The translations under genes and the position numbers were made by a program. Source: Hallerella sp964501065 (GTDB lineage: Bacteria > Fibrobacterota > Fibrobacteria > Fibrobacterales > Fibrobacteraceae). From it: a DNA stretch of 64,000 bases. Position 1 is the first letter of the stretch. Each line of letters opens with the position of its first letter. Of this stretch, positions 33,837-42,307 are shown one piece after another. Below the pieces are notes generated by a model. It searched no databases and was not told the DNA's origin. It saw nothing but the letters and a program-made list of their open reading frames with translations. The stretch lies in contig CAZCRF010000002.1 in NCBI GenBank assembly GCA_964501065.1, positions 62,001 through 126,000 on the forward strand, given 5' to 3'.

Positions 33837-34724
33837 ATGGCAAAAGAAGTCAAGAAACCAGCCAAGCCGGAAGAACCGGATTTGCTTCCGGCGATGGGCT
33901 TGTTCACCATCCTGATTCCGATGCTGCTCTCCATGACGAGTTTCCAGAAGCTGGCCATTGTCGAAGTCAACCTGCCCGAACGCAGTATGATGCAGCTCGA
34001 TGACCAGACTCCTCCACCTCCGGACGAGCAAGCGTTGAACTTGTCTTTGGCGATTACTAGCGATTATCTGACTATCGGTGCGCGCGGCGGATTCCAACCC
34101 AATGTCTATTTCAAGGAATTTTGGGTTTTCCGTTGCAAGTCCGATGAGCAGCTAATCAAGTACGCTGCCGATGACGTCAAGAAATTGGTCAGCAACGGCC
34201 AAGCACCGAAGTGCAAAGACGGCACGGAAATGGACAAGGAAAAGTACACTTATTTGATTGAAACGATTGAACTTGCGATGATTGAAAAGACGTCGGAAGA
34301 AGATCCGGGTCGCCTGATGTGGGGCATTTACACGTCCCAAGCGGAGAACCAACCGGACAGCGTCTTGGTCGACGGCAACAACAACTTCTTGGCCTTGGTC
34401 GGTGAAGGTGACGGAGGCACATCGGCTCCGGCAGCCCTCAAAAAACCGGGGGCCGGGACTGCCGTCCAGACCCTTTCGCAAAATTCCGTGCGCAAGTTGA
34501 AACCTGAAGATGCTGCCAAGATTATCGTTTATCCGCTTTCCGCGTATGATGAAATCGCTCGGCAGCTGATTCAGATTCACACGGCCTTTATTGATTTGGA
34601 AGATGCGGACAACATCATCATCGTTGCGAATGATGATGTGCAATTCGACAAAATCATCAACTTGATGGACCGCGCGAAGTCGTCCGGTTTTGTCAAGGTC
34701 AACTTGGCTAAATTGGGAGGTTGA
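33837..34724 (+). CDS. ExbD/TolR-like protein, divergent copy lacking the membrane Asp
   Basis: 295 residues, about twice the normal ExbD length. One membrane segment near the N-terminus (LLPAMGLFTILIPMLLSMTS, about 16-35), then a Pro-rich linker (TPPPPDEQ) and a large periplasmic region whose end (LIQIHTAFIDLEDADNIIIVANDDVQFDKI) has the ExbD-type alpha/beta pattern. The segment that normally carries the essential Asp (as in PLIDVxLxLL) has no acidic residue. It starts after GGAG and ends 1 nt before the next ATG. Probably the non-protonating partner of the second copy. Confidence 0.78.
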   Translation: MAKEVKKPAKPEEPDLLPAMGLFTILIPMLLSMTSFQKLAIVEVNLPERSMMQLDDQTPPPPDEQALNLSLAITSDYLTIGARGGFQPNVYFKEFWVFRCKSDEQLIKYAADDVKKLVSNGQAPKCKDGTEMDKEKYTYLIETIELAMIEKTSEEDPGRLMWGIYTSQAENQPDSVLVDGNNNFLALVGEGDGGTSAPAALKKPGAGTAVQTLSQNSVRKLKPEDAAKIIVYPLSAYDEIARQLIQIHTAFIDLEDADNIIIVANDDVQFDKIINLMDRAKSSGFVKVNLAKLGG

Positions 34725-34725
34725 T

Positions 34726-35220
34726 ATGGCCCGTAAGATGCGAAAATACGGTGAAGACGTCCCGTTCTCCTTGACGTCGATGATGGACATGATGACCATC
34801 ATTCTGGTGTTCCTCATCAAGAATATGGATGCGGAAGGCCAGCTCATCACCCAAGCGGAAAACCTGATTCTTCCGATTTCCACCTCCAGGGTGCAGCCGA
34901 AAGAAGTCTCCCTTTCCGTAGTGGTCGATGCAGGCTATGTGGTGGTTGACAATCAGAAAATCGTGCCGACTCCAGAGGTGATGACGCAGGAAGACCTTTT
35001 GATTACGAAGGTGGATTCCGTGCTCAAGGAACGCCGCGAAACGGAAAAGGAACACGCCCTGCGCGCGGGACTTCCTGCGGATGAACCCGGTAATATCATC
35101 ATCCAGATTGACAAGAACATCCCTTATGACGTCATGTACAAGGTGATGGCGACGTGTGGCTTCTCCGGCTATACGAATATCGCCTTTGCCGTGACGATGA
35201 AAAACGGCGGGGAGGAATAA
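34726..35220 (+). CDS. ExbD/TolR-family protein with the conserved membrane Asp
   Basis: 164 residues: short cytoplasmic N-terminus (MARKMRKYGEDVPF), membrane segment SLTSMMDMMTIILVFLIKNM (about 15-34) with the protonatable Asp at about 20, and a periplasmic domain with the typical last strand-helix-strand (NIIIQIDKNIPYDVMYKVMATCGFSGYTNIAF). It is close to normal ExbD length. GGGAGG precedes the ATG at 34726. Together with TolQ it can form a working proton-driven motor; the upstream copy lacks this Asp. Confidence 0.9.
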   Translation: MARKMRKYGEDVPFSLTSMMDMMTIILVFLIKNMDAEGQLITQAENLILPISTSRVQPKEVSLSVVVDAGYVVVDNQKIVPTPEVMTQEDLLITKVDSVLKERRETEKEHALRAGLPADEPGNIIIQIDKNIPYDVMYKVMATCGFSGYTNIAFAVTMKNGGEE

Positions 35221-35222
35221 TC

Positions 35223-36170
35223 ATGGCTGCAAAGAATCAAAAATCCAAACAACAACTGGATCCTTTTGTAGCTTCCTTGATGCCGGAAAACGACAAGCGT
35301 TTTGCCGGTGTCGCGGGAATTTCCTTGATTGTCGCTTTCGCGATTTCTTTCTATGGGTCTATGTATGAAGCTGTGGTGGACGAAGTCATCTTCGAAGAAT
35401 CCGCAGCGGAAGAACTGACGACGACCATGAAGATTGAAGACAAGAAGGAAGAAAAGAAGGAAGAGAAAAAGAAGGAAGAGCCGAAGAAACCGCGCAAAAA
35501 GGCCGGTGGCGGCGGAAAGCCGAGAGGAAAGGGGCAGCCGAACGCTCCTCAAACGCGTGGCGTCCTCAAACTCTTGACCGCCCAGACGACTAAATCCAAC
35601 TACGCCGCTTATGACCTGATGAAGGACCAAAAGTTCTCAAAGGACATCAACAAGGTGTTGAAGGATGTCGCCGGTCTCCAGACGACGGGCAAGACCGTTC
35701 TCGGCGGTCGTCGCGGCAAGGCCAACGGCGGATTCAACGAAGGATACGCAGAAGGCGGCTCCGGCGGTATCGGCGATGGTCTTTCGGGACTTCTCGGCGG
35801 AGGCGGTGGCGGTATTGCGACCAAGTCCAAGGGTACCATCAAGACTCCTTCGGCTAGGGACATCGACATGGGTGCGGGCGGCGGTTCCCGTTCGGCTGCG
35901 GACATCATGAAGGTCGTCCGTCAGCGGACTCCGGGTCTTCGCCACATCTACAACAAGTACTTGAAGCAGAAACCGGGATTCGCCGGCAAGGTGACGCTCC
36001 GCTTCACGATTGCTCCGGGCGGCGATATCATCAGCATCTCCATTGCGTCTTCGACCACTGGTTACAGTGAGTTCGACAATGCGGTGAAGAATACGGTGAA
36101 ACGCTGGACGTTCAGCAAAATCAAGTCGGGCAACACCACGGTCACGATTCCGTTCACCTTCTCTGAGTAA
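35223..36170 (+). CDS. TonB-like protein with AgmX/PglI-type C-terminal domain
   Basis: 315 residues: cytoplasmic N-terminus, one membrane helix (FAGVAGISLIVAFAISFYG, about 26-44), a Lys/Glu-rich rigid stretch (about 75-105), a Gly-rich region (about 165-215) and a C-terminal domain (about 228-315) with LRHIYNKYLKQKPGFAGKVT, IAPGGDIISISIASSTTGYS and a final VTIPFTFSE. This domain is the one found in Myxococcus gliding proteins AgmX/GltJ and PglI and is related to TonB. It should carry force from the TolQ/ExbD motor across the periplasm. GGAGG lies 5-10 nt before the ATG. Confidence 0.88.
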   Translation: MAAKNQKSKQQLDPFVASLMPENDKRFAGVAGISLIVAFAISFYGSMYEAVVDEVIFEESAAEELTTTMKIEDKKEEKKEEKKKEEPKKPRKKAGGGGKPRGKGQPNAPQTRGVLKLLTAQTTKSNYAAYDLMKDQKFSKDINKVLKDVAGLQTTGKTVLGGRRGKANGGFNEGYAEGGSGGIGDGLSGLLGGGGGGIATKSKGTIKTPSARDIDMGAGGGSRSAADIMKVVRQRTPGLRHIYNKYLKQKPGFAGKVTLRFTIAPGGDIISISIASSTTGYSEFDNAVKNTVKRWTFSKIKSGNTTVTIPFTFSE

Positions 36171-36187
36171 TTCGTGATTCAAGCATG

Positions 36188-36223
36188 AAAAAGGGTTGAA
36201 AGCGCAAGCTTTCAACCTTTTTT
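36188..36223 (+). terminator. Terminator after the tolQ-exbD-exbD-tonB-like operon
   Basis: GGTTGAAAG pairs with CTTTCAACC around CGCAAG, followed by six T. It begins 20-25 nt after the TonB-like gene's stop codon. Confidence 0.88.
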
Positions 36224-36349
36224 GTGTTGTTTGGCTTTGAATGGTTGTCGGGGTAGTGGGCGTATTCGCCAAAATTGAGGGCGAATGCTGTTTTTTGATT
36301 GCGAAATGCGAAAAGTCTATTTAATTTTAGGGAAAACAGGAGATGACTG

Positions 36350-37636
36350 ATGAATTTGAAATCGGCCGCAAGTATTGGTTTGACCATTGGAATCTTTGGC
36401 GTTGGATTGTCTTTTGCCACTTTTGCCCGCGTGGAGTCCATGGGCAAGAACACGACTTACATCATGGACGATGTGAGCATTTTCGACAACCCGGCGAACA
36501 TCAACCTGTATCCGAATTATTTGATTGGCGGTTTTGGAACTTATTTGGAGGATGTGGAAACGGGAACGAACCGGGATCCCCAGCATCCGACTTTTGGCGG
36601 CATCTTCTCCTTGAGTCTGGGCAGTGAAGAATCCCCGGATCCGAGGCTCTCGATTGGCGGTTTGTTCGGCAGGGAAGACGCCAAGCTTTTCCGCTTTTTG
36701 CCGACCTATTACGTCGATGACGCGAATAGGGTGCACGCCTTGCCGAAAACGGTGACCAATTTTGACGGTTTCCTCGGTGGGACTCTTTCAAACGGGAACG
36801 CTTTGGGCTTGCACGTTTACATTGCTCATCAGGATGGCGGCTATGAGACGGAGAGCGGTACGTACCAAGCGGACATCAATTCCTATGCGTCGATAATCCG
36901 GGCCGACGCCGGTATCAATTTTCAATTGACGAATACGATGGACTGGGAACTTTCCGGCGGTTTGGCGCGAATTCAGTACGGTCCCGAGCATAAAAGCTTT
37001 TTTGATGACGGCGACTTCTCGTACTTGGTCAATTCCAGGGCTTTCATCACCTTGGACGCCATTGACGGGGAACTTGTTCCGGCGATGAATGCGCATTTCA
37101 TCAAGTCTCCCGGCATCAAGGAAACTCACGCGCAGGTGGGAGTTGGCATCAACGTGGGGCTCGACAAGGGGTTCTTTTGGCTGGGCGGCGACTTCGTGTG
37201 GAACCGGGAAAAGGCTCACGATTGGACTTTTGATTACGACAGCGGGGAATCGACCTACGACTCCCAAAGCGAAGACTCCTATTGGGATGAACGGAGCGAT
37301 ATCGGCGGCATCATCAGCTTCGGCATTGAACGGAATATTTGGTGGGACTGGTTCGTCATTCGCGTGGGCGGACAAAAGTCCATTCTTTACACGGAATGCG
37401 ACAAGGATTCTCACAACGGTGGGAAGAAGGGCATTTGCTCGGAAAACGGGAATTTCTTTTCGACGAATCCGGTTGGGAACGGGACGATTGACGACCATGT
37501 CGGTTGGGGCTTCGGCATCAACATTGAAGAAAAGTTGAAAATTGACGTGACGATTGCCGAGGATTTGCTGTTCCGCAATCCGTTCCAAGGAGAGGGACGC
37601 TGGTTCTCGCGTCTGGATGCGACTTACTCCTTCTAA
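36350..37636 (+). CDS. Outer-membrane beta-barrel-like protein, 428 residues
   Basis: Signal peptide (MNLKSAASIGLTIGIFGVGLSFATFA), then VESMGKNTTYIMDDVSIFDNPANINLY, an opening like FadL/PorV-type barrels with an NPA box, followed by regular amphipathic strands and a final strand ending LDATYSF with C-terminal Phe, the classic BAM signal. No enzyme motif. It has GGAG 7 nt before the ATG and its own terminator. Its place right after the motor genes suggests it may be the outer-membrane partner, comparable in type to GltA/GltB; this is inference from position and fold. Confidence 0.75.
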   Translation: MNLKSAASIGLTIGIFGVGLSFATFARVESMGKNTTYIMDDVSIFDNPANINLYPNYLIGGFGTYLEDVETGTNRDPQHPTFGGIFSLSLGSEESPDPRLSIGGLFGREDAKLFRFLPTYYVDDANRVHALPKTVTNFDGFLGGTLSNGNALGLHVYIAHQDGGYETESGTYQADINSYASIIRADAGINFQLTNTMDWELSGGLARIQYGPEHKSFFDDGDFSYLVNSRAFITLDAIDGELVPAMNAHFIKSPGIKETHAQVGVGINVGLDKGFFWLGGDFVWNREKAHDWTFDYDSGESTYDSQSEDSYWDERSDIGGIISFGIERNIWWDWFVIRVGGQKSILYTECDKDSHNGGKKGICSENGNFFSTNPVGNGTIDDHVGWGFGINIEEKLKIDVTIAEDLLFRNPFQGEGRWFSRLDATYSF

Positions 37637-37648
37637 ATCTTTGAAAGG

Positions 37649-37676
37649 CCCCGTTCGTTCGAAACGGGGTTTTTTA
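37649..37676 (+). terminator. Terminator after the barrel gene
   Basis: CCCCGTT pairs with AACGGGG around a CGTTCGA loop, followed by six T that run into the TATATT box of the next gene. Confidence 0.85.
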
Positions 37677-37686
37677 TATTTGGATT

Positions 37687-38073
37687 ATGCGAAAATGGTG
37701 GTTCATCCTAGTCTCCCTTTGGCTCTTCGGCTGCGCAGAACCGCAGGAAAATATTGAAGAGAAGCTTTCGGCTTATTTGCAGGAGGACTTGAAGTTCATG
37801 GTGGCGGCGACTCTCCATGCAAGCCATGACAAGAACGCCCTGTTGGATACGCCTTATTTTCGGATTCGGGATTTGCGTTTTTTCGACAAAGAGCATTCCA
37901 AAATGTACTCCGCCTATGCTGACGTGGAGTTTTTCATTTATCGGGACATCAAAATGTACGAAGAGCGGAAATACCGCTACGACAACACCTACTTGCAGTG
38001 GGATCGTTATTTTAAAAAATGGCATTTTGGGGTGGACAACGGCGAAGAACCGAAAAATGAATCGAGTTTTTAG
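37687..38073 (+). CDS. Small lipoprotein, 128 residues
   Basis: Lipoprotein signal MRKWWFILVSLWLFGC (lipobox LFGC) and a mature part rich in charged and aromatic residues (AYADVEFFIYRDIKMYEERK, YFKKWHFGVDNGEEP), compatible with a small alpha+beta NTF2- or cystatin-like domain. No family is recognised. A TATATT box lies exactly 6 nt before the ATG without a Shine-Dalgarno, consistent with a leaderless mRNA. It sits between the motor-like block and mreB. Confidence 0.7.
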   Translation: MRKWWFILVSLWLFGCAEPQENIEEKLSAYLQEDLKFMVAATLHASHDKNALLDTPYFRIRDLRFFDKEHSKMYSAYADVEFFIYRDIKMYEERKYRYDNTYLQWDRYFKKWHFGVDNGEEPKNESSF

Positions 38074-38111
38074 CTATATTTGAAACAAAATTATTTAGAA
38101 GGAATTCGATT

Positions 38112-39134
38112 TTGTTTGGATTGTTTTCTTGCGATATTGGAGTCGATCTTGGCACGGCGAACACACTGATCCATGTCGCCGGACAAGGCATTGTCATCAA
38201 CGAACCCACTGTCGTCGCGATGGATCGCAAAAACGACCGCGTGACGGCAATCGGCAGCGAAGCGAAGAAAATGCTCGGTCGCACGCCCGGGGCGACGGAA
38301 GCGATTCGGCCGATGAAGGACGGCGTCATTGCGGACTTCCAATTGGTGGAAATCCTGCTTTCGACGTTTATCAAGCGGGTGCAGAAATATCCGCTGTTCT
38401 TGGTGAAACCGCGCGTCGTGATCGGCGTGCCTTCCGGCATTACCGAAGTGGAAAAACGCGCTGTGACCGATGCCGCCCGGATGGCCGGCGCCAAGGAAGT
38501 GCACTTGGTTCACGAACCGATGGCCGCCGCGATTGGCATGGGAATCCCCGTTGACGGCCCCGCCGGGAACATGATTGTCGATATCGGGGGCGGGACTTCC
38601 GACATCGCCGTCATCGCCTTGAACGGGATTTCTTGCAATGCGTCGATTCGGGTCGGTGGAGATGAAATGGACGACGCCATCATGAACTATTTGCGCAAGA
38701 CTTATAATTTGGTCGTCGGGGAGACTTCCGCCGAGCAAATCAAGATGCAAATCGGTTCGGCGTTCCCGCTAGAGGAAGAGTTGACGATGGAAGTCAAGGG
38801 GCGCGACGTCATGGCCGGGCTCCCGCGTACGATGACGATTCGGAGTGAAGAAATTCGAGAAGCCTTGAACGAACCGGTGATTGCGATTGTCGATGCCGTG
38901 AAGCAGGCCTTGGCCCTCACGCCGCCGGAACTTTCGGCCGATATCTTGGACCGCGGCATCATCATGTCGGGTGGAGGTTCCAAACTTCGTGGGCTGGATG
39001 TCCGCATCCGCAAGGAAACGGGACTTTCGGTGAACGTTATCGACGACCCGCTGCTTTGCGTTTGCAAAGGCGCTGCGCGCATCCTTGAAGATTTGGACAA
39101 ATACCGTCCGGTTTTGATTTCTTCGACGGTGTAA
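38112..39134 (+). CDS. mreB: Rod-shape-determining actin homologue MreB
   Basis: Bacterial actin of 340 residues forming membrane-associated filaments that guide the elongasome. ATP-binding signatures are complete: phosphate-1 IGVDLGTANTLIH (about 9-21), phosphate-2 VDIGGGTSDIAVIAL (about 155-169) and adenosine SGGGSKLRGLDVRI (about 285-298). The N-terminal MFGLF is the membrane-binding hydrophobic start. Initiation is at TTG 38112 with AAGGAA upstream. It heads mreB-mreC-mreD-mrdA-rodA. Confidence 0.96.
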   Translation: MFGLFSCDIGVDLGTANTLIHVAGQGIVINEPTVVAMDRKNDRVTAIGSEAKKMLGRTPGATEAIRPMKDGVIADFQLVEILLSTFIKRVQKYPLFLVKPRVVIGVPSGITEVEKRAVTDAARMAGAKEVHLVHEPMAAAIGMGIPVDGPAGNMIVDIGGGTSDIAVIALNGISCNASIRVGGDEMDDAIMNYLRKTYNLVVGETSAEQIKMQIGSAFPLEEELTMEVKGRDVMAGLPRTMTIRSEEIREALNEPVIAIVDAVKQALALTPPELSADILDRGIIMSGGGSKLRGLDVRIRKETGLSVNVIDDPLLCVCKGAARILEDLDKYRPVLISSTV

Positions 39135-39143
39135 TCTGGGAAA

Positions 39144-39980
39144 ATGAAGTTTTTCCGCGTTCTGGGCAAAGTCCTTTCCAAGGGGCACGGTCTAGTCCTT
39201 TTCGTCATCCTCCTGCTGTTGGGACTCGGCATTCGGCATTTGGAGAGCGAAGGCAAGGAAACCCTTGTCGCGGGGGCTTTGACTTCGGTTTATTATCCGG
39301 CGCAAATGGTGGTGTCTTCGGTGAACCGCCTGCATTCGCTTTCCAATGAAAACGACCAATTGAAAAGGGAGAATGCCCGGTTGAAGTTGGAACGGGACAA
39401 TCTGCGGGAGAGCGTGGAAGAGGCGGGGCGGTTACGGGAACTGGTTCACTTCGACAATGTGTGGGATTATTCAATCGTCACCGCTCGCGTGATTGGGAAA
39501 AATCCGGGTCGATTCTTGACGACATTCGTACTCAATCGGGGGACGGAACACGGAATCGATTTGAATATGCCCGTTTTCACGGTTCACGGCCTCGTCGGGC
39601 GGATTTCTGCCGTTTCCAAGTCGCATTCGAAGGCGCAGCTCCTGCCTGATCCGGCCTTGCACGTTTCCGTCATGGTGCAGCGGAGTCGGGTCGTCGGTTT
39701 CTTGGATGGGGGCTCCGCCAATTATTTGCAGGCGACCGTGCCGTCTTATGTCGGTGTGAAGGAGGGCGACACCTTGGTGACTTCGGGGCTTGGCGGCATT
39801 TACCCGAAGGGAATCGGCGTCGGGATCGTCCGTTCCTTGCGCAAGGGTGACGTGGAAGTGGTGACGGAACTCGAACTCGAACCGTTTCAAAAGTTCACCC
39901 GCTTGGAAGAAGTTTTCATCATGCAGAAAGAGCCGGATTGGACAGCCCAGGAGATGAGCGGAAGTGCTGAAGTTCATTAA
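39144..39980 (+). CDS. mreC: Rod-shape-determining protein MreC
   Basis: Bitopic inner-membrane protein of 278 residues: one membrane helix (LVLFVILLLLGLGIRHLES, about 17-35), a coiled coil (NENDQLKRENARLKLERDNL, about 67-86) and two periplasmic beta domains (GRFLTTFVLNRGTEHGID; VKEGDTLVTSGLGGIYPKGI, the MreC signature, about 205-225). It links MreB to PBP2 and activates wall synthesis. It starts 9 nt after mreB and overlaps mreD by 17 nt. Confidence 0.93.
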   Translation: MKFFRVLGKVLSKGHGLVLFVILLLLGLGIRHLESEGKETLVAGALTSVYYPAQMVVSSVNRLHSLSNENDQLKRENARLKLERDNLRESVEEAGRLRELVHFDNVWDYSIVTARVIGKNPGRFLTTFVLNRGTEHGIDLNMPVFTVHGLVGRISAVSKSHSKAQLLPDPALHVSVMVQRSRVVGFLDGGSANYLQATVPSYVGVKEGDTLVTSGLGGIYPKGIGVGIVRSLRKGDVEVVTELELEPFQKFTRLEEVFIMQKEPDWTAQEMSGSAEVH

Positions 39981-40458
39981 ACATTTTCTGCTGTTTATCG
40001 TGACGGTCGTCTTGCAGACGACGTTGGCCGTGAAGATTGAGTTCTACGGGCAGGAGCCGGACTTCGTCTTGATTTTCGTCGTCGTGATGGCGATTTCTTG
40101 CGGTCCCGTCTCTGGGATGCTCTGGGGATTTTTCGCCGGTTTTTCGGAAGACGTCTATGCTTCGGTGGATTGGCTCGGAGCGGAGACGATTGCGCTCACG
40201 TGCGTGGGTTTTGGCGTGGGGCAACTCGAAGAGAGGTTCTTGCGGTTGAACTTGGCGACGAAAGTCGCCTTGCTCGGACTGGCCTTCATCTTGAACGATG
40301 TCATCTATTATGGACTGATCGGCATTCCGCAGGCCAGCGCGTCTTCTTTCTTTTTGTCGAAGACCCTTCCCGAATGCATTTACACGATGCTGTTCGGAGC
40401 GCTCTTCTTTTTCTTGTTGAACTGGTTCGATTCCCGTTCGCGAAAAAATGCCCGATAA
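39964..40458 (+). CDS. mreD: Rod-shape-determining protein MreD
   Basis: Hydrophobic inner-membrane protein of 164 residues with about five helices (HFLLFIVTVVLQTTLAVKI, PDFVLIFVVVMAISCGPVSG, ATKVALLGLAFILNDVIYYG, TMLFGALFFFLLNWF), the MreD pattern. It starts at GTG inside mreC (17-nt overlap) and its end overlaps mrdA by 11 nt. Component of the elongasome with MreC and RodA/PBP2. Confidence 0.88.
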   Translation: MLKFIKHFLLFIVTVVLQTTLAVKIEFYGQEPDFVLIFVVVMAISCGPVSGMLWGFFAGFSEDVYASVDWLGAETIALTCVGFGVGQLEERFLRLNLATKVALLGLAFILNDVIYYGLIGIPQASASSFFLSKTLPECIYTMLFGALFFFLLNWFDSRSRKNAR

Positions 40459-42307
40459 GTCGTCCCATAGTGATGTGTTCGATCGCAACGTGAAGTCGCT
40501 TGTCTTCATGGCTGCGGTGGGAATCGTCTTCTTTTGCTTGTCCGTGCGGCTGTTTTACTTGCAATCCGTCCGTTATGAAGAAAATTTGCAGAGTTCCGAT
40601 GAGAACAGGTTGCGCCGGATAGAGCTCCGGGCGGAACGCGGATTGATTTTTGACAGGGAAGGGAAACTTCTCGTCGGCAACCGTCCGTCGTATCAAATTG
40701 TCTTGTTGCCGGCGGAAATTCGGAAAATGAGCGCGGGGATGAAGGATTCCCTTTTCAAGAAATTGATCCGTCTGAAGGATTCGTCGGGGGAGCTTGTCTT
40801 CGATTCCGCCGTTGTCGATACGATGTTTCAACGCTGCGGCTGGAAATCGCACGGGATTCTCCGCATTTTGGAAGACGCTTCCGTGGAGCAAGTCTCCGTG
40901 GTGCAGGAACGGTCGTTCGAGTTTCCCGGCGTGACGACTGTTGTGGAATCCAGGAGGTCTTATCCTTATGGAACGCTAGCCGCGCACGCCTTCGGCTACA
41001 CGGGGGAGATTTCGGAGGAACAGCTTTCGAAGCCGGAATTCGCGGAATATTCTTCCGGGGACAGAATCGGCCAGAAAGGCCTTGAAATGCAATACGACAC
41101 GGAGTTCCGCGGAAAGGACGGCGTCAAATACGTGGAGGTCGATGCCTACGGTCGGGAAGTCGGCTTTATCGACGGGATGCGGAACTCCCCTTCCGTCCCC
41201 GGCTACGGCATGGTGACGACTTTGGATTTGGACGTGCAATTGGCTGCGGAGGCGGCTTTGCCGGATTCGGTCCGCGGGGCTGTCGTCGCCATTGACCCTC
41301 GGAATGGAGAAATCCTCGCGATGGTTTCATCGCCTCGGATGGATCCGAACATCTTTTCCTTGAAGCGTCGGGAGCGCAACAAGGGCTGGGCCAAGGTCGC
41401 CTTGGACACGGCGCGCCCTTTGATGAATCGCGCCATTGCGGGAGTTTACCCGCCCGCTTCCGTCTTCAAACTGGTGACTTCCGGTGCGGGTCTTGAAAAT
41501 GGCCTTGTCGAGGGGACGACGCACATGCAGAAACCTTGTACGGGCGGCTACACGTTCGGTTCGCGTTACCAAAAGTGCTGGGGGACGCATGGGAACTTGA
41601 ATTTGGTGAATTCCCTGCGCCTTTCGTGCGATGTGTATTTTTACCAGCTCGGTTTGATGCTCGGGATGGAGCGCATCAATGAATTCGGATACCGGTTCGG
41701 GCTGGGGCATTTGTTGGGGATTGACATCCCTGGGGAGAAGGCGGGGTGGCTTCCGGATTCCGTTTCGTTTAACGAGCGGAATCGGCGGAACGGTTGGCGC
41801 TGGGCGCGAGGGCTTATTTTGAACTTGGCGATTGGGCAGGGGCAATTGGTGACGCCTCTCCAAGAAGCTGTTCTGGCGGGTTCCATTGCGACGGGGAAGG
41901 GTGTCTTCCGCCCTCATTTGATGAAGGAGCTTCGCGATGCCGACAATCGCATTGTGGAAAGCTACATCCCTCAAAAGATTTTTGAAGGCAATATGCGGGA
42001 ATCAACGCATCGCACTCTGCTTGCCGGAATGGATTCTGTCGTCAATCATCCCGGCGGGACGGGCAAGCGGGCTGCTATTTCGGGTATCCGCGTCGGGGGA
42101 AAGTCCGGCTCTGCGGAATGGAAAAAGGGGGAGAAGACCCATGCCTGGTTTGTCGCCGTCGCACCCCTCGACAATCCGGAAATTGCCGTGGCCGTCGTCC
42201 AAGAGGCGGAAGGCGGCGGAGGGGCGAAGTCCGCTCCGATTTGTCGCAAGGTGATGGAAGCTTACTTTGCGAAACAAGCGGGCGATTCCGTGGAGGTCAA
42301 AAAATGA
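40448..42307 (+). CDS. mrdA: Penicillin-binding protein 2 (elongasome transpeptidase)
   Basis: Class B PBP of 619 residues cross-linking peptidoglycan during elongation. One N-terminal membrane helix (VFMAAVGIVFFCLSVRLFYL), the pedestal motif RGLIFDREGKLLVGN (about 64-78), and the transpeptidase motifs: SxxK in PPASVFKL (about 336-343), the second motif as SCDVYFYQ (Ser-Cys-Asp, where SxN is usual), and KSGSAEW (KTG box, about 553-559). It overlaps both mreD (11 nt) and rodA (4 nt). Confidence 0.94.
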   Translation: MPDKSSHSDVFDRNVKSLVFMAAVGIVFFCLSVRLFYLQSVRYEENLQSSDENRLRRIELRAERGLIFDREGKLLVGNRPSYQIVLLPAEIRKMSAGMKDSLFKKLIRLKDSSGELVFDSAVVDTMFQRCGWKSHGILRILEDASVEQVSVVQERSFEFPGVTTVVESRRSYPYGTLAAHAFGYTGEISEEQLSKPEFAEYSSGDRIGQKGLEMQYDTEFRGKDGVKYVEVDAYGREVGFIDGMRNSPSVPGYGMVTTLDLDVQLAAEAALPDSVRGAVVAIDPRNGEILAMVSSPRMDPNIFSLKRRERNKGWAKVALDTARPLMNRAIAGVYPPASVFKLVTSGAGLENGLVEGTTHMQKPCTGGYTFGSRYQKCWGTHGNLNLVNSLRLSCDVYFYQLGLMLGMERINEFGYRFGLGHLLGIDIPGEKAGWLPDSVSFNERNRRNGWRWARGLILNLAIGQGQLVTPLQEAVLAGSIATGKGVFRPHLMKELRDADNRIVESYIPQKIFEGNMRESTHRTLLAGMDSVVNHPGGTGKRAAISGIRVGGKSGSAEWKKGEKTHAWFVAVAPLDNPEIAVAVVQEAEGGGGAKSAPICRKVMEAYFAKQAGDSVEVKK

